Shown in pieces: positions 54,351 through 61,909 of a stretch of 64,000 nt of DNA; the stretch's first letter is position 1; each line of letters starts with the position of its first letter. Below the pieces are notes generated by a model that saw nothing but the letters and a program-made list of their open reading frames with translations, had not been told where the DNA came from and ran no database searches. Source of the DNA: Terriglobus saanensis SP1PR4 (GTDB taxonomy: Bacteria; Acidobacteriota; Terriglobia; Terriglobales; Acidobacteriaceae); NCBI RefSeq assembly GCF_000179915.2, contig NC_014963.1, positions 4,030,001 to 4,094,000 of the forward strand. The letters run 5' to 3'. The position numbers and the translations under genes are program-made.

Positions 54351-54716
54351 ATGGCTACCTTCGGGCAACAGACAACGAGATGGATCGACAACGCACGACG
54401 AGAGAAACCCAATCTCTTCCGGCTCAAAAGCCTTCATAAAGAGAACAGACCTGAACCGGCCGACCGTTCGATCACGATCATCCTGTACGGCATTCTCTTC
54501 CCATCCGTGGTCTGCGGCCTGCTGGCGATCACCCTTTTCCATCTGCATCCCCACTCCTCCCCAGGGACACACCAGATCGAATGGCCCAAAATTCTGTTGG
54601 AGGGCGCAGCCTTCGCAGGACTGCTCCTGATCGCAGTCGTCCTTTCGATCGTTGTTGGCGGCGGAACACAACAACTGCTCAAGAAGGTCAGAAGAAAAAA
54701 GACCTGCACGAAATAA
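54351..54716 (+). CDS. Small membrane protein of unknown function
   Basis: 121 residues from the ATG at 54351, with GGAGAAGGA about ten bases upstream; an ATG at 54315 is the alternative. Two hydrophobic helices (ITIILYGILFPSVVCGLLAITLF and ILLEGAAFAGLLLIAVVLSIVVGG) are separated by a His/Pro-rich loop (HLHPHSSPGTHQ) and followed by a basic tail (KKVRRKKTCTK), which suggests both termini are cytoplasmic. No family recognised. A strong terminator follows at 54775. Confidence 0.6.
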   Translation: MATFGQQTTRWIDNARREKPNLFRLKSLHKENRPEPADRSITIILYGILFPSVVCGLLAITLFHLHPHSSPGTHQIEWPKILLEGAAFAGLLLIAVVLSIVVGGGTQQLLKKVRRKKTCTK

Positions 54717-54774
54717 TTTCTAAGCCCACGCACCGCACCAGCTGAACAATACTTCGCTCAATTGAGCTTCCATA

Positions 54775-54814
54775 AAAACTCCAGGGAGAAGCCGTGACTT
54801 CTCCCTGGAGTTTT
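54775..54814 (+). terminator. Strong rho-independent terminator
   Basis: A 17-bp perfect stem (AAAACTCCAGGGAGAAG with its complement at 54798-54814) closes a CCGTGA loop and ends in TTTT. A-rich and T-rich flanks would allow use on both strands. Confidence 0.87.
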
Positions 54815-54919
54815 ACTGCTTTCTTACGCGGTTCGGCATAGTCTCTCTCTTGGCTCGTGAGCAGGCCTCTCCTGGACTCCTCGCCCCATCCAATGGTCGA
54901 TGTATCAGTCAGGATCCGA

Positions 54920-56365
54920 ATGTCAGTAGCAGGTTACACGGGGTTCCGTTTGTCTTCCTCTTCATCTCGCGTTGTTCGGATGCTCACGCTCTTCGCGCTC
55001 ACGGCCGCATTCTCCGCCGTGTCGCAGCAACTGCCGGATGCCCCCTCCACCGCGCAGAACATAGCCCCAAAGGGCTTCTTCAGCCGTTGGGCAAAGTTCT
55101 ATCGAGAAGATTGGAACGGCACAGCTGGCTCCGGCCCCGCCCCGCCGAGACGCGGCCTGCCATCCCCATTGAGCTCTCCACCCTTCCCGAATGTGGATTG
55201 GTCCTACGGGGGTTCCCCCACCCTTGGTGAGGCCGACACAAATGTCTACCCATTGATGACGGCGATCAATGGAGCCAGCAGCCGGACGAAGATCTACGGT
55301 TGGATCGAGCCCACCGTGAACTTCAGTACCTCGCGGGACCGCAACTATCCAACCGCAAACGATATCTATTCGAATAGCTTCGAGCTTAACCAGGCCGTCG
55401 TCTACATTGAACGGCTGCCTGATTCTGTTCAGCGCGATCACATCGACTGGGGATTTCACCTCACCGGTTTCTATGGAACCGACTACCGCTCCACGACCGA
55501 CAAGGGCTACTTCAGCCAGCAACTCATCAACAACGACAAGCAGTACGGCTTCGATCCCGTACTCGAATACGTCGACATCTACTTTCCCCACGTTGCGAAG
55601 GGAATGAATCTCCGCGCTGGCCGTTACATTTCTATTCCGGGCATCGAAGCCCAACTCACGCCGAATAACTACGTGTTCAGCCACTCGCTTCTGTACGCTG
55701 TCGATCCCTTCACGGACACAGGCGTGCTCGCAACCATCCAGGTCACCGATCAACTCGTCGTGCAGGCAGGTGTCTCCGGAAGCCACGATGTCGCACTCTG
55801 GACCGCGGATGCCAAGCCCTCATTTACGGGCTGTGTCAGCTACACGACGAAATCCGTCAACGACAACGTCTACCTCTGCGCCAACGGCATCAACGACGGC
55901 AAGTACGCCTTCAACAATCTGCAGATGTACGACGGCACCTGGTATCACAAGATCGGAAGCACATGGCACATCGCTACCGAAGCCTATGTCATGTATCAGC
56001 GCGATGTCCCCAACGTGAACGGCCCCATCGCACCGGAGAAGGGCACCAACGGCGCGAACTGCAGGACCGGCTTAAATAGCTGTCTTGCACCGGAGTGGGC
56101 CGTCGTGAACTACCTCAACAAACAGCTTTCGCCGCATGACTTTCTCTCGTTCCGGTCGGACTTTCTAAACGACAAGAAAGGCCAGCGCACCGGATACGCA
56201 ACGCGCTACAGCGAAGGAACCGTCATGCTCAGCCACTGGATCGGCTCCACGATCCAGATTCGCCCGGAGGCTCGCTTCGATCACTCCTGGGACAAGAATG
56301 GCTATGACAAAGGAACGCGACGCAATCAATTTACTGTCGCAACCGATATCATCTTTCATTTTTGA
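54920..56365 (+). CDS. BBP2-type outer-membrane porin
   Basis: 481 residues from the ATG at 54920 with AGGA upstream; an upstream GTG at 54857 would put 21 extra residues before the signal. Signal/helix region RMLTLFALTAAFSAVSQQ is followed by LPDAPS, a frequent mature N terminus in acidobacterial outer-membrane proteins. The barrel matches the putative beta-barrel porin-2 (OmpL-like) family: IYGWIEPTVNFSTSRDRNYP, VYIERLPDS, IDWGFHLTGFYGTDYR, YIDIYFP-like strands, and it ends in VATDIIFHF with a terminal Phe. It should allow passive uptake of small solutes. Confidence 0.85.
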   Translation: MSVAGYTGFRLSSSSSRVVRMLTLFALTAAFSAVSQQLPDAPSTAQNIAPKGFFSRWAKFYREDWNGTAGSGPAPPRRGLPSPLSSPPFPNVDWSYGGSPTLGEADTNVYPLMTAINGASSRTKIYGWIEPTVNFSTSRDRNYPTANDIYSNSFELNQAVVYIERLPDSVQRDHIDWGFHLTGFYGTDYRSTTDKGYFSQQLINNDKQYGFDPVLEYVDIYFPHVAKGMNLRAGRYISIPGIEAQLTPNNYVFSHSLLYAVDPFTDTGVLATIQVTDQLVVQAGVSGSHDVALWTADAKPSFTGCVSYTTKSVNDNVYLCANGINDGKYAFNNLQMYDGTWYHKIGSTWHIATEAYVMYQRDVPNVNGPIAPEKGTNGANCRTGLNSCLAPEWAVVNYLNKQLSPHDFLSFRSDFLNDKKGQRTGYATRYSEGTVMLSHWIGSTIQIRPEARFDHSWDKNGYDKGTRRNQFTVATDIIFHF

Positions 56366-56443
56366 TTTGCCGCTTCGAGGCATGGAAATATTTCTTTCCG
56401 CCAGTTGTCTCTTCCTAAAGAAGAACGACCGGAAAGAGAGTAG

Positions 56444-57745
56444 ATGAAGATCCTATTTGCAAGCACCCCCGTCACGGGCCACGTCAACCCAATGCTGGCA
56501 GCCGCATATATCCTGGCAAATGCCGGACACACGACTGCCTTTTATACAGGCAGATTGTTTCGTGAACAGACGGAAGCGGTCGGCGCAGGTTTCTACCCGC
56601 TTCCTGTAGACGTCGACTATGACGTGCGAGATGCCGCAGCCGCTTTTCCGCAATTGGGTCGATGTAAACCCGGTCCCGAACGCACTCTTGCCACACTCAA
56701 ATCCGTTTTTGTCGATTCGATGTCCTCTCAGTTCAAAGGGCTCGAAGCCGTACTGAAAGCATTCCCGGCCGATTTGATCGTTCACGAGACCACGTTTTGC
56801 GGTGTGCTTCCACTTCTTCTCGGTCCACGATCAGCACGTCCCGCCAGCGCTTATCTCAACAACACCTCACTCCAGCTTCCACGGGAGGACGGAGCACCCG
56901 TCGGTCCGGGGAGCCCAGCGCTACCGCCTACAACAGACACAGCGCAACGTGCGGCATACCAAGCCATCGCACAGGACTTCGATGCGACGATCACCTACCC
57001 AATTCTGGAGTACACCAACAAGATTCTTCACGACCTGGGGGTGCCACCTCTGCCAGCACGCCTTTTAGAATCCGTAAGCACCCTCTCCGATCTCATGCTT
57101 CAGCCTAGTGTGGCGAGTTTTGAGTATCCGCTTCGCGAATCGCAGCCAAAACTGCACTTTATCGGATCCCTTTTTCAAAAGGGATCGGGCGAACTGCCGC
57201 CGCGGATAAAAGAAGCCAAAGAAGCAGGACGCAAGATTGTTTTAGTGAGCCAGGGAACCATCGCGAATAACGATCTGGGACAGCTCGTAGCCCCTGCCAT
57301 TCAGGCCTTCGGTGATCGTGAGGATCTGCTGCTCGTGATCACCACGGGAGGCCGACCGGTCGAAAGCATCCCATGCCCACTCCGTGCGAATACTCTAGCT
57401 GCCTCGAATTTCGACCTTCAAAAAATCATGCCATACGTCGACGCGCTGATTGCCTTTGGTGGTTACGGCACGGTAACGCAGGCGCTCAGCTTCGGTGTGC
57501 CCATGGCCCTGGGTGGTAAAGGCCAGGACAAACCGGAAAACGCAGCGCGCATTGCATGGCTTGGATGCGGTATCGATCTCGGCACAGACACGCCAACAGT
57601 CGAGCAACTGCGCGAAGCGGTGAAAAATCTTCTGACGATACCGACATATCGCGATCGCGCAAAGGAGATCGCGCAGGAGTTCGCAGCCCATGATCCGGCC
57701 CAGGAGTTACCACAGCTGCTCGAAGCGCTTGTTGCCGCTCGGTGA
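56444..57745 (+). CDS. GT1 (UGT/MGT-like) glycosyltransferase
   Basis: 433 residues, ATG after GAGAG. GT-B fold: N-terminal MKILFASTPVTGHVNPMLA and C-terminal donor-binding domain with IVLVSQGTIANND, FDLQKIMPYVDALIAFGGYG and GVPMALGGKGQDKPENAARI, the family's NDP-sugar motif with the usual His replaced at FGGYGT. Relatives add a sugar to macrolides, flavonoids or lipids. It is followed by a membrane glycosyltransferase on the same strand. The acceptor is unknown. Confidence 0.88.
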   Translation: MKILFASTPVTGHVNPMLAAAYILANAGHTTAFYTGRLFREQTEAVGAGFYPLPVDVDYDVRDAAAAFPQLGRCKPGPERTLATLKSVFVDSMSSQFKGLEAVLKAFPADLIVHETTFCGVLPLLLGPRSARPASAYLNNTSLQLPREDGAPVGPGSPALPPTTDTAQRAAYQAIAQDFDATITYPILEYTNKILHDLGVPPLPARLLESVSTLSDLMLQPSVASFEYPLRESQPKLHFIGSLFQKGSGELPPRIKEAKEAGRKIVLVSQGTIANNDLGQLVAPAIQAFGDREDLLLVITTGGRPVESIPCPLRANTLAASNFDLQKIMPYVDALIAFGGYGTVTQALSFGVPMALGGKGQDKPENAARIAWLGCGIDLGTDTPTVEQLREAVKNLLTIPTYRDRAKEIAQEFAAHDPAQELPQLLEALVAAR

Positions 57746-57849
57746 CCGTTGGACCTGGACAGCGTATCTCTTCGGATTGCTTTTTGAGCATTACGTCAAT
57801 CAATAATCCATCGCTCATGAGCACAAACGATGAAACAAACGGAGAGGCT

Positions 57850-59451
57850 ATGGCTTTAAGCAAAATGCTGGCAGATCTTCCTGTCGAGACAGGAAGCGGA
57901 ATCAACCCAAAGAAAGAGGGACTACGTCAAACACTGCAGCTGGCATCCATCTTTGCGGTGGTCACATTGGCGCTGCACGTCGCGATCAACTTACGTGCAC
58001 AGCATTTGGGTTATGAGCTCTTCCGTGACGAGATGTATTACATCCTCTGCGGACGTCACCTTGCATGGGGCTATGTGGATCAGCCGCCCATTGTGGCGCT
58101 GGCAGCTCGATTTTCGGAGCTAGTCTTCGGGTGGCACTCAGTCGCTCTGTTTCGAATGCTGCCCTCTCTTGCCGGAGCTCTGGAGGTAGCCGGAACCGGT
58201 TTACTGGTGCGGGAGATGGGTGGCCGACGCCTCGCGCAAGGACTCGCGATGCTGGGGGTTCTGACCTGCACAGTTGTACTCGCAATCGATGCATTTCTCT
58301 CGATGAACTGCTTTGAACCGCTCTTCTGGATGGGAACCGCTTATGGGATACTGCGTGCCGTAAGGGGTGACGGCGAACTTTGGTGGATCGTAGCCGGAGT
58401 CATGGCTGGCCTTGGTCTGGAAAATAAATGGAATGAAGTGTTCTTCCTCTTCTCTGTGCTGGCAGCACTTTTGGTGATTCCTGCTGTGCGAAAGACTTTG
58501 GACCGATGGTTCGCCGTGTGCATCGCGGTGATCGTTTTGATTGCGCTACCGAACATCCTTTGGCAGGTTCATCGGGGCTGGCCGACTCTGGTCTGGCTGC
58601 ACAACGCCGGAACGCAGGGTAAGAACATCGTCTACGGACCAGGGATGTTCTTGTGGAATCAGATCTTCCTCCTCGGTCCTCTATCGTCACTGCTATGGGT
58701 CGGCGGTCTCATCTGGTTGCTGACCAGCCCGCGCGCACGTGGGTTACGTTGGATAGGCGTGGCGTACGTCGTGTACTTCCTGGGCATGATGGCAATGCAT
58801 GCGAACGATTACTATCTTGCGCCGGTGTACCCGCTGCTCTTCGCCGCAGGCGGCGTCGCCTGGAGCCAGTGGCTGGCGCCAGGACGTGCGCGCCGCATCG
58901 CGATTCCCGTATATTCCTTCCTGATTATGGTGTATGGGGTGCTAGGCATTCTGAGCGTGCAGCCGGTTCTAACACCACCGGAGTATGTCCGCTACATCCT
59001 ACCGAGCGGCCTCAAGCCACGCCAGTTCAACGCCGCGTTGAACTCACCACTGTATGAACTAGCGGCTGACATGACAGGATGGCAGGAGCAGGCAAATAAG
59101 CTAGCCGAGGCTTACTGGTCACTCTCTCCAGCGGACCGAGCAAAAGCGGGGATCCTGGTTGGTAATTACGGCGAGGCAAGCGCAGTCAATCTCTTCCGGC
59201 CGGATGTGCCCACAGCGATCAGCGGTCATCAGAACTACTGGTACTGGGGGCCGCAAGGGCACGATGGATCCGTCATGGTGGCTTTTGGAGAAAAGCGAGA
59301 GGTTCTCGAACAGCGTTTTACGAGTGTGACCGAGATCTCGAAAGTCTACAACCAGTGGGGCCATACGTTCGAGTCCGGGCCCGTGTACCTCTGCCGCGGA
59401 GCAAAACAGAACCTCATGGAAGCATGGCCAGCGTGGAAGAGATGGTTCTAA
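57850..59451 (+). CDS. GT39/ArnT-like membrane glycosyltransferase
   Basis: 533 residues from the ATG at 57850, with GGAGAGG just upstream; ATG at 57817 and a GTG at 57742 that overlaps the previous stop are alternatives. Ten or more membrane helices. The first periplasmic loop has the catalytic-type acidic pair of the PMT/ArnT fold in FRDEMYYILCGRHLAWGYVDQPP, then HANDYYLAPVYPLLFA. The C-terminal ~130 residues are soluble. It should transfer a sugar from a polyprenyl phosphate carrier to lipid or protein in the periplasm. A terminator follows at 59471. Confidence 0.88.
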   Translation: MALSKMLADLPVETGSGINPKKEGLRQTLQLASIFAVVTLALHVAINLRAQHLGYELFRDEMYYILCGRHLAWGYVDQPPIVALAARFSELVFGWHSVALFRMLPSLAGALEVAGTGLLVREMGGRRLAQGLAMLGVLTCTVVLAIDAFLSMNCFEPLFWMGTAYGILRAVRGDGELWWIVAGVMAGLGLENKWNEVFFLFSVLAALLVIPAVRKTLDRWFAVCIAVIVLIALPNILWQVHRGWPTLVWLHNAGTQGKNIVYGPGMFLWNQIFLLGPLSSLLWVGGLIWLLTSPRARGLRWIGVAYVVYFLGMMAMHANDYYLAPVYPLLFAAGGVAWSQWLAPGRARRIAIPVYSFLIMVYGVLGILSVQPVLTPPEYVRYILPSGLKPRQFNAALNSPLYELAADMTGWQEQANKLAEAYWSLSPADRAKAGILVGNYGEASAVNLFRPDVPTAISGHQNYWYWGPQGHDGSVMVAFGEKREVLEQRFTSVTEISKVYNQWGHTFESGPVYLCRGAKQNLMEAWPAWKRWF

Positions 59452-59470
59452 CAACGAATGAATGCAGGCC

Positions 59471-59504
59471 AAACAAAACCCGCCTCATGAGGCGGGTTTT
59501 GTTT
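59471..59504. terminator. Bidirectional rho-independent terminator
   Basis: Perfect 34-nt palindrome, AAACAAAACCCGCCTCA and its complement, rich in A on one side and T on the other. It serves the glycosyltransferase gene on the plus strand and, on the minus strand, the tRNA-Ser gene that ends at 59528. Confidence 0.9.
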
Positions 59505-59527
59505 GACTTTAAAAAAGTCAGAATTTG

Positions 59528-59621
59528 TGGCGGAGAGAGGGGGATTCGAACCCCCGATAGAGAGTTAAAGCCCTATAACGGTTTAGCAAACCGCCGCCTT
59601 CAGCCACTCGGCCATCTCTCC
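59528..59621 (-). tRNA. tRNA-Ser (anticodon GCT)
   Basis: 94 nt including an encoded CCA. Read on the minus strand: acceptor GGAGAGA / TCTCTCC, discriminator G, D-arm GCCGAGTGGCTGAAGGC, anticodon arm CGGTTTGCTAAACCG with GCT, a long variable arm typical of serine tRNAs, and T-arm GGGGGTTCGAATCCCCC. It reads AGC and AGT codons. Confidence 0.95.
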
Positions 59622-59667
59622 GCACTTTGTTACAAGCCGCCACCCGGCTGCTCGCCAACGTCTCCGA

Positions 59668-60309
59668 TTATAGCCTGAACGCTTCCAAACCAGCTTCCAC
59701 AAAAGCGATCTGGCCGAAGAGCTCGTCCGCTTTTCCGTGCAGTGTCGCAATCTGCAGAGGCTCCAAAGGCACAAGGCAGGCTTTGGCTCGGGCGAGGTAG
59801 GCCTCGCGACTCGCCAGACCATTCAATCCACCATTGATGCACCTTGTAATGGCCAGAAGCTCGTCCACGTCAGCAAAATAATTCAGACGATGTACGCTCC
59901 AGTACCAGGCGGCACTCTCCATCGCCAGGGCTGGCTCGGTGGCCAGAAGTGCGGGATGATCTTCGGTCATGAGATCCGTTCCGCACGCCAGGCTGAAGGC
60001 TGAGTACTCGGCTCGTCCCGTGAGCTGAAGCAGACCACGCCCTTTGAACCGTTCTCCATCTCCAGCCTGCACATTTCCAAGGTCTTTTCGTCCCTCATAC
60101 TGCCTTCCACTGGCGAGCTCCTCCGTATAGCGCAGCTCTCCGCTTTCGTGGGCTACCTGCGCAAGAAAATGGGACTTTCTCAGAACCGTATCGATCTGGT
60201 AAAGCGCCATCGACTGTTCAAGATACGGGAAGTATTTTGCAATCCACGGAGCACGCGCGTGCGGCATGATGCGCTGCAAAAGCTCTGGCGTAAGACTTAC
60301 CGATGTCAT
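59668..60309 (-). CDS. GH19 endolysin/chitinase-like glycosidase
   Basis: 213 residues from the ATG at 60307-60309, preceded by AAGGGG; a frame starting at 60357 would cross a hairpin. No signal peptide. The GH19 lysozyme-like fold shows catalytic Glu candidates E55 (QVAHESGELR) and E64 (YTEEL), and the conserved ERFKGRGLLQLTGRAEY. Cytoplasmic GH19 proteins of this length are common as phage endolysins that cut peptidoglycan. It is downstream of the GT51-nucleotidyltransferase pair on the same strand (154 nt gap), alone otherwise; no phage structural genes are nearby. Confidence 0.87.
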   Translation of the reverse strand: MTSVSLTPELLQRIMPHARAPWIAKYFPYLEQSMALYQIDTVLRKSHFLAQVAHESGELRYTEELASGRQYEGRKDLGNVQAGDGERFKGRGLLQLTGRAEYSAFSLACGTDLMTEDHPALLATEPALAMESAAWYWSVHRLNYFADVDELLAITRCINGGLNGLASREAYLARAKACLVPLEPLQIATLHGKADELFGQIAFVEAGLEAFRL

Positions 60310-60320
60310 AAAACCCCTTA

Positions 60321-60341
60321 AACGCAAATGACCTTTGCGTT
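60321..60341 (-). repeat. Hairpin in the 5' leader of the GH19 gene
   Basis: AACGCAAA (60321-60328) and TTTGCGTT (60334-60341) pair perfectly around TGACC, 11 nt before the GH19 ATG and directly before its AAGGGG site. It could end the upstream nucleotidyltransferase transcript or control GH19 translation. Confidence 0.5.
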
Positions 60342-60463
60342 CGGCCGCAGCCGCCACAAAAGTCTCTAGTACTAGTTTACGAGATGCGATGGCTAACTAT
60401 GCCAACTGCAAGCTGTTTCCTATGTGATACTTGTAAAATTTCACGCTTGACATGCATTTACGA

Positions 60464-61141
60464 CTAGGTCTTGTGTACCTGATTTCTTACCTTTTGCAAA
60501 CTAATCCGCGCTTGGACGGTGACCGCAGACCAATCTCTGTAGACGCGAATGCTTAATTTTCGGAATCTCTGCAGGTTAGCGGTGCTGTTAATTAGGGCTT
60601 TTATACGCCATGTCGCACCTTGAACACGACTTGTATCGAAATCGAACGGAATGTAGTCTACGTTCGCAAATCCTCTCTTTAGAGTATCGGGGAGGATAAG
60701 CTGAAGGTTTTTGGCTTCGTACACGCCTTGTAGACGTCGGCCTGCTTCAACTGCTTTTTGCCAAGCATGGAAGTCTATTTCCACTTTTTCAAAAAGAGAT
60801 GCCGAAACCACAAATAGATCCAAATCCGATTCAGCCGTAAAATCTTTACCCAATTGCTTGGGAGATAACGAAAAGCCTACTCGCGCGCTTCCCGAAAGAT
60901 TAATTTCAATGGGTAAAACATTCAACCGTCCAGCAAGCCAAGTTCGCATTATTTCGAAAGAGAGCGGCACTTCACGAAAAGCCCACGGAATCCCTTGGGC
61001 GACCCACATCCGCCAAACCTCGAGCATTTCTTGGTCGGTTAAGCCCGGCAAAGCCTTTAGAAAAATCTCTTTATTGAGATACTGTTCGCGCAAACCAGAG
61101 GTCGAAACACCGACATCAAAGTTTCTCTTTGGATGGTTCAT
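60464..61141 (-). CDS. Small nucleotidyltransferase coupled to a GT51-like gene
   Basis: 225 residues. The ATG at 61139-61141 overlaps the upstream gene's TGA (ATGA). The nucleotidyltransferase active-site pattern is visible: G84-S85 (SGSARVGFSL) and D106/D108 (SDLDLFVV); a third acid may be D162 (NVDYIPFDF). This is the GS...DxD layout of Pol-beta-type enzymes, including CD-NTases and antitoxin-type minimal NTases. It lacks a recognisable OAS/SMODS C-terminal domain. About 80 N-terminal residues (GLTDQEMLEVWRMWVAQGIP) are unfamiliar. Lower GC than the surrounding genes. Substrate (nucleotide, protein or RNA) unknown. Confidence 0.75.
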   Translation of the reverse strand: MNHPKRNFDVGVSTSGLREQYLNKEIFLKALPGLTDQEMLEVWRMWVAQGIPWAFREVPLSFEIMRTWLAGRLNVLPIEINLSGSARVGFSLSPKQLGKDFTAESDLDLFVVSASLFEKVEIDFHAWQKAVEAGRRLQGVYEAKNLQLILPDTLKRGFANVDYIPFDFDTSRVQGATWRIKALINSTANLQRFRKLSIRVYRDWSAVTVQARISLQKVRNQVHKT

Positions 61142-61836
61142 CGTTTTCCTTCGCCGTCGAGGGTTAGCTGTTCGCGGTAAATTTTCTCAACGTCAGTCCG
61201 ATTTGAAGGCTCGCCTTGCAGCAAAGCTGCAATTGCGGGTCGACTCACCAGATTTCTTATTCGCTGGGGAGAGAATCGATTCGGATTTGCGATTCTCTCC
61301 GCCAGGAAAAAGCTCTGACAGGGAGTGAGATCTTTTGCGGACACCCCAAAATATCCCATAGACGCACGCTCGAGACCGTAGTAATTCCTTCCCCAATAGA
61401 TGGAACCAAGATATTCGACAAGAAGTGCTACCTTCGTCCGGCTCAGCGTGTATCGGATGCCATTTGCAACCTGCAGGCCCTTGTAGCGCAGGTTCCGACG
61501 AAGAATGATTCCAGAGCCTGATATTCGCCGCACATTGGCAAGCTGTTGAGGAATCGTGCTACCACCTTGTCGCATACGCCCACGAATGTTGCCGGCAAAA
61601 GCCCGGACCATCCCAATAGGATCAACACCTATGTGAGTGGGAAAGCGCTTGTCCTCGATGAGAAGGACAAACGCTATCAAGTGTGGAGGAAGCCCTAATG
61701 AAGGCGCCGCGGTAAAAGCCCAGCGGACAGCTCCGCCTCCAAAAAATTTGTCCGAAAGTATCGAGGACGGTGAAGCCCTTTGCCCGTCTTTATCAATCCA
61801 GCAGGTCATTTTAAAAGCCTTCACGTTGATATGCAT
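61138..61836 (-). CDS. Stand-alone GT51 transglycosylase-domain protein with altered catalytic site
   Basis: 232 residues; start at 61836 or 61809, both with weak sites. The GT51 fold is clear: E61-D62 in LIEDKRFPTHIGVDP (motif 1), QGGSTIPQQLA (motif 2), YWGRNYYGLERASMGYFG (motif 4) and LTPCQSFFLAERIANP. Motif 3, RKxxE in penicillin-binding proteins, aligns without gaps to YKGLQ (118-122), so the second catalytic Glu is Gln and the Arg is Tyr. TITQQ reads TIPQQ. No transmembrane anchor or signal peptide is evident, although active GT51 enzymes work outside the inner membrane. It may bind lipid II or a similar lipid rather than polymerise it. Coupled to the nucleotidyltransferase gene. Confidence 0.8.
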   Translation of the reverse strand: MHINVKAFKMTCWIDKDGQRASPSSILSDKFFGGGAVRWAFTAAPSLGLPPHLIAFVLLIEDKRFPTHIGVDPIGMVRAFAGNIRGRMRQGGSTIPQQLANVRRISGSGIILRRNLRYKGLQVANGIRYTLSRTKVALLVEYLGSIYWGRNYYGLERASMGYFGVSAKDLTPCQSFFLAERIANPNRFSPQRIRNLVSRPAIAALLQGEPSNRTDVEKIYREQLTLDGEGKR

Positions 61837-61909
61837 TTTCAGGCGTTTAGTTCCGATTCAACCTTAGTACATCGCATGTCTTTTGTGCCGTTCGCGATAC
61901 TCTCTTTTA

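Noticed and set aside
59668-60309. Prophage
   Set aside because: Only one endolysin-like gene is present. No holin, structural, terminase or integrase genes were seen.
60464-61141. Canonical CBASS operon
   Set aside because: The nucleotidyltransferase lacks a visible OAS/SMODS C-terminal region, and no Cap2/Cap3 or typical effector is adjacent. Only a general analogy is kept.
59528-61880. Genomic island integrated at tRNA-Ser
   Set aside because: The accessory genes lie on the 5' side of the tRNA, not at its 3' end where integrases usually cut. I found no repeat of the tRNA 3' end beyond the genes and no integrase.
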